Shown in pieces: positions 63,073 to 64,000 of a stretch of DNA of 64,000 nt. A model generated the notes under the pieces. That model did not search any database. It saw only the letters and a list, made by a program, of their open reading frames with translations, and was not told where the DNA came from. Both the position numbers and the translations under genes were made by a program. The stretch's first letter is position 1. Every line of letters begins with the position of its first letter. Location of the stretch: assembly GCA_947174805.1 (NCBI GenBank), contig CAMWKH010000001.1, positions 124,001-188,000 of the forward strand, written 5' to 3'. This DNA comes from an uncultured Roseburia sp. (lineage in GTDB: Bacteria; Bacillota; Clostridia; Lachnospirales; Lachnospiraceae).

Positions 63073-63378
63073 ATGTACGCAGTTATAGCAACAGGTGGTA
63101 AACAGTACAAAGTATCCGAAGGCGATATCATTACCATTGAAAAATTGGGAGTGGAAGCTGGTGAGAAAGTTACTTTTGATCAGGTCATTGCAGTGTCTGA
63201 CAACGGATTAAAGGTTGGGGCAGACGTAGCAGGCGCAACTGTAGAGGCTTCTGTGGTAAAAGAGGGCAGAGGTAAAAAAGTAATCGTTTACAAGTATAAG
63301 AGAAAAACCGGCTATCACAAAAAGCAGGGACACAGGCAGGCCTTTACCCAGGTTAAAATCGAAAAGATTAACGGGTAA
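63073..63378 (+). CDS. rplU: 50S ribosomal protein L21
   Basis: The 101 residues are standard L21: [14 protein letters not shown] at the start and [16 protein letters not shown] followed by KIEKING at the end. ATG 63073 follows AGGAGG. First in the rplU-prp-rpmA unit. Confidence 0.97.
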   Translation: MYAVIATGGKQYKVSEGDIITIEKLGVEAGEKVTFDQVIAVSDNGLKVGADVAGATVEASVVKEGRGKKVIVYKYKRKTGYHKKQGHRQAFTQVKIEKING

Positions 63379-63393
63379 TTCCTGGGAGATGTT

Positions 63394-63720
63394 ATGACCA
63401 TTGTAACGGTTTTTCAGGACAGGAATCATTCTTATGTAGGTTTTTCCTGTAGTGGACATGCAGGTTATGCCAGAGCAGGGGAAGATATTGTGTGTTCAGC
63501 CATTTCTGTGCTGACCATTAATACGATAAATTCCATATCATCCTTTACAGATGCAAAATTTTCCCTAGAATCGAAAGAGGAGACGGGAGATTTGAAGATG
63601 CTTTTGGAGACACCTGTGGATGAGGATGCCGGACTTTTGATGCATTCATTAGTTTTGGGCTTACAGGGAATACACGAGAACTATCAGGATTATATGACTC
63701 TTAACTTCAAGGAGGTGTAA
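63394..63720 (+). CDS. prp: ribosomal-processing cysteine protease Prp
   Basis: The 108 residues carry the Prp active site: H22 in SGHAGYA and C34 in [10 protein letters not shown]. Prp removes the N-terminal extension of ribosomal protein L27 in Firmicutes, which is essential there. It sits between rplU and rpmA, as usual, and the next gene has the expected cleavage sequence. Confidence 0.95.
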   Translation: MTIVTVFQDRNHSYVGFSCSGHAGYARAGEDIVCSAISVLTINTINSISSFTDAKFSLESKEETGDLKMLLETPVDEDAGLLMHSLVLGLQGIHENYQDYMTLNFKEV

Positions 63721-63724
63721 GATT

Positions 63725-64000
63725 ATGTTGAAAATGAACCTTCAGTTTTTTGCTCATAAAAAAGGGGTTGGTTCTACCAAGAACGGCCGTGATTCCGAAT
63801 CTAAGAGATTAGGGGCAAAGAGAGCAGACGGACAGTTCGTAAAAGCTGGAAATATTTTATACAGACAGCGTGGAACAAAGATTCATCCCGGTACAAATGT
63901 TGGTATCGGCGGTGATGACACTTTATTCGCTTTAGTCGATGGTGTATTAAGGTTTGAGAGAAAAGGAAGAGATAAGAAACAGGCTTCCGTATACCCAGTA
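63725..64000 (+). CDS. rpmA: 50S ribosomal protein L27 (partial, cut by the window edge)
   Basis: The first 92 residues are seen and the frame runs off the right edge. The N-terminus [10 protein letters not shown] is the Prp-cleaved extension: the cut is expected after NLQFFA, leaving [15 protein letters not shown] as mature start. AAGGAGG at the end of prp serves as ribosome site. Confidence 0.97.
   Translation, partial: MLKMNLQFFAHKKGVGSTKNGRDSESKRLGAKRADGQFVKAGNILYRQRGTKIHPGTNVGIGGDDTLFALVDGVLRFERKGRDKKQASVYPV

Overview
The window looks like a chromosomal segment from a low-to-moderate-GC, spore-forming Clostridia, most likely a Lachnospiraceae-type gut anaerobe. Support comes from AGGAGG-type ribosome sites, sporulation genes (a SpoIID-domain protein, YlbJ), a HisZ/short-HisG pair, the order coaD-ylbJ, the TIGR03960/TIGR03936/rng/rplU/prp/rpmA neighbourhood and a clostridial-type cellulose cluster. 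No phage, rRNA, tRNA or CRISPR locus was seen.

Region 1 (1-8.5 kb): the end of an unidentified gene, an AP2-HNH-like protein whose nuclease residues are replaced, threonine synthase, a CheY/CheX-like pair whose CheX half carries MshEN-like repeats, a small membrane protein, citrate synthase, cytidine deaminase and PEP carboxykinase. Region 2 (8.5-17.4 kb): a 6S RNA with its own promoter, a large SpoIID-domain protein, a YihY/BrkB membrane protein, four tandem secreted paralogues with two PPC-like modules each, queA and a PilZ protein. Region 3 (17.4-28 kb): tyrA-aroA on the minus strand, an EF-G-like GTPase with altered G-motifs, a secreted InlB-repeat protein, leuS behind a long hairpin, and rqcH.

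Region 4 (28-35.4 kb): a five-gene cellulose synthesis and probable O-acetylation operon (BcsA with two PilZ-like signatures, an anchored extracytoplasmic protein, an MBOAT acyltransferase, a DHHW/AlgX-like protein and a GH5 lipoprotein). Region 5 (35.4-49.6 kb): a dense housekeeping run (yicC-family, remA, gmk, rpoZ, rimO, pgsA, pncC, rsmD, coaD, a coiled-coil protein, ylbJ, pepD, an M23 peptidase, two pseudouridine synthases, a HAD hydrolase, YgiQ and recU). Region 6 (49.6-54.7 kb): hisZGDB plus a three-part HisF/A-like-HisI-HisE fusion, behind a perfect consensus promoter.

Region 7 (54.7-64 kb) is the conserved radical-SAM/rng/rplU/prp/rpmA neighbourhood, interrupted twice. First, an AgrC-like kinase, a LytTR regulator and an unknown gene lie on the opposite strand between the two radical-SAM-associated genes. 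Second, a two-gene cassette (a small protein plus a HipA/CtkA-like kinase) sits exactly at the start of rng and is flanked by a perfect 23-bp direct repeat that contains the rng start codon. This second cassette is the strongest candidate for an undescribed system. The four-paralogue PPC cluster and the two inactivated-enzyme proteins (dead HNH, dead HisF-like) follow. All functions are inferred from reading the sequence; no database search was run.
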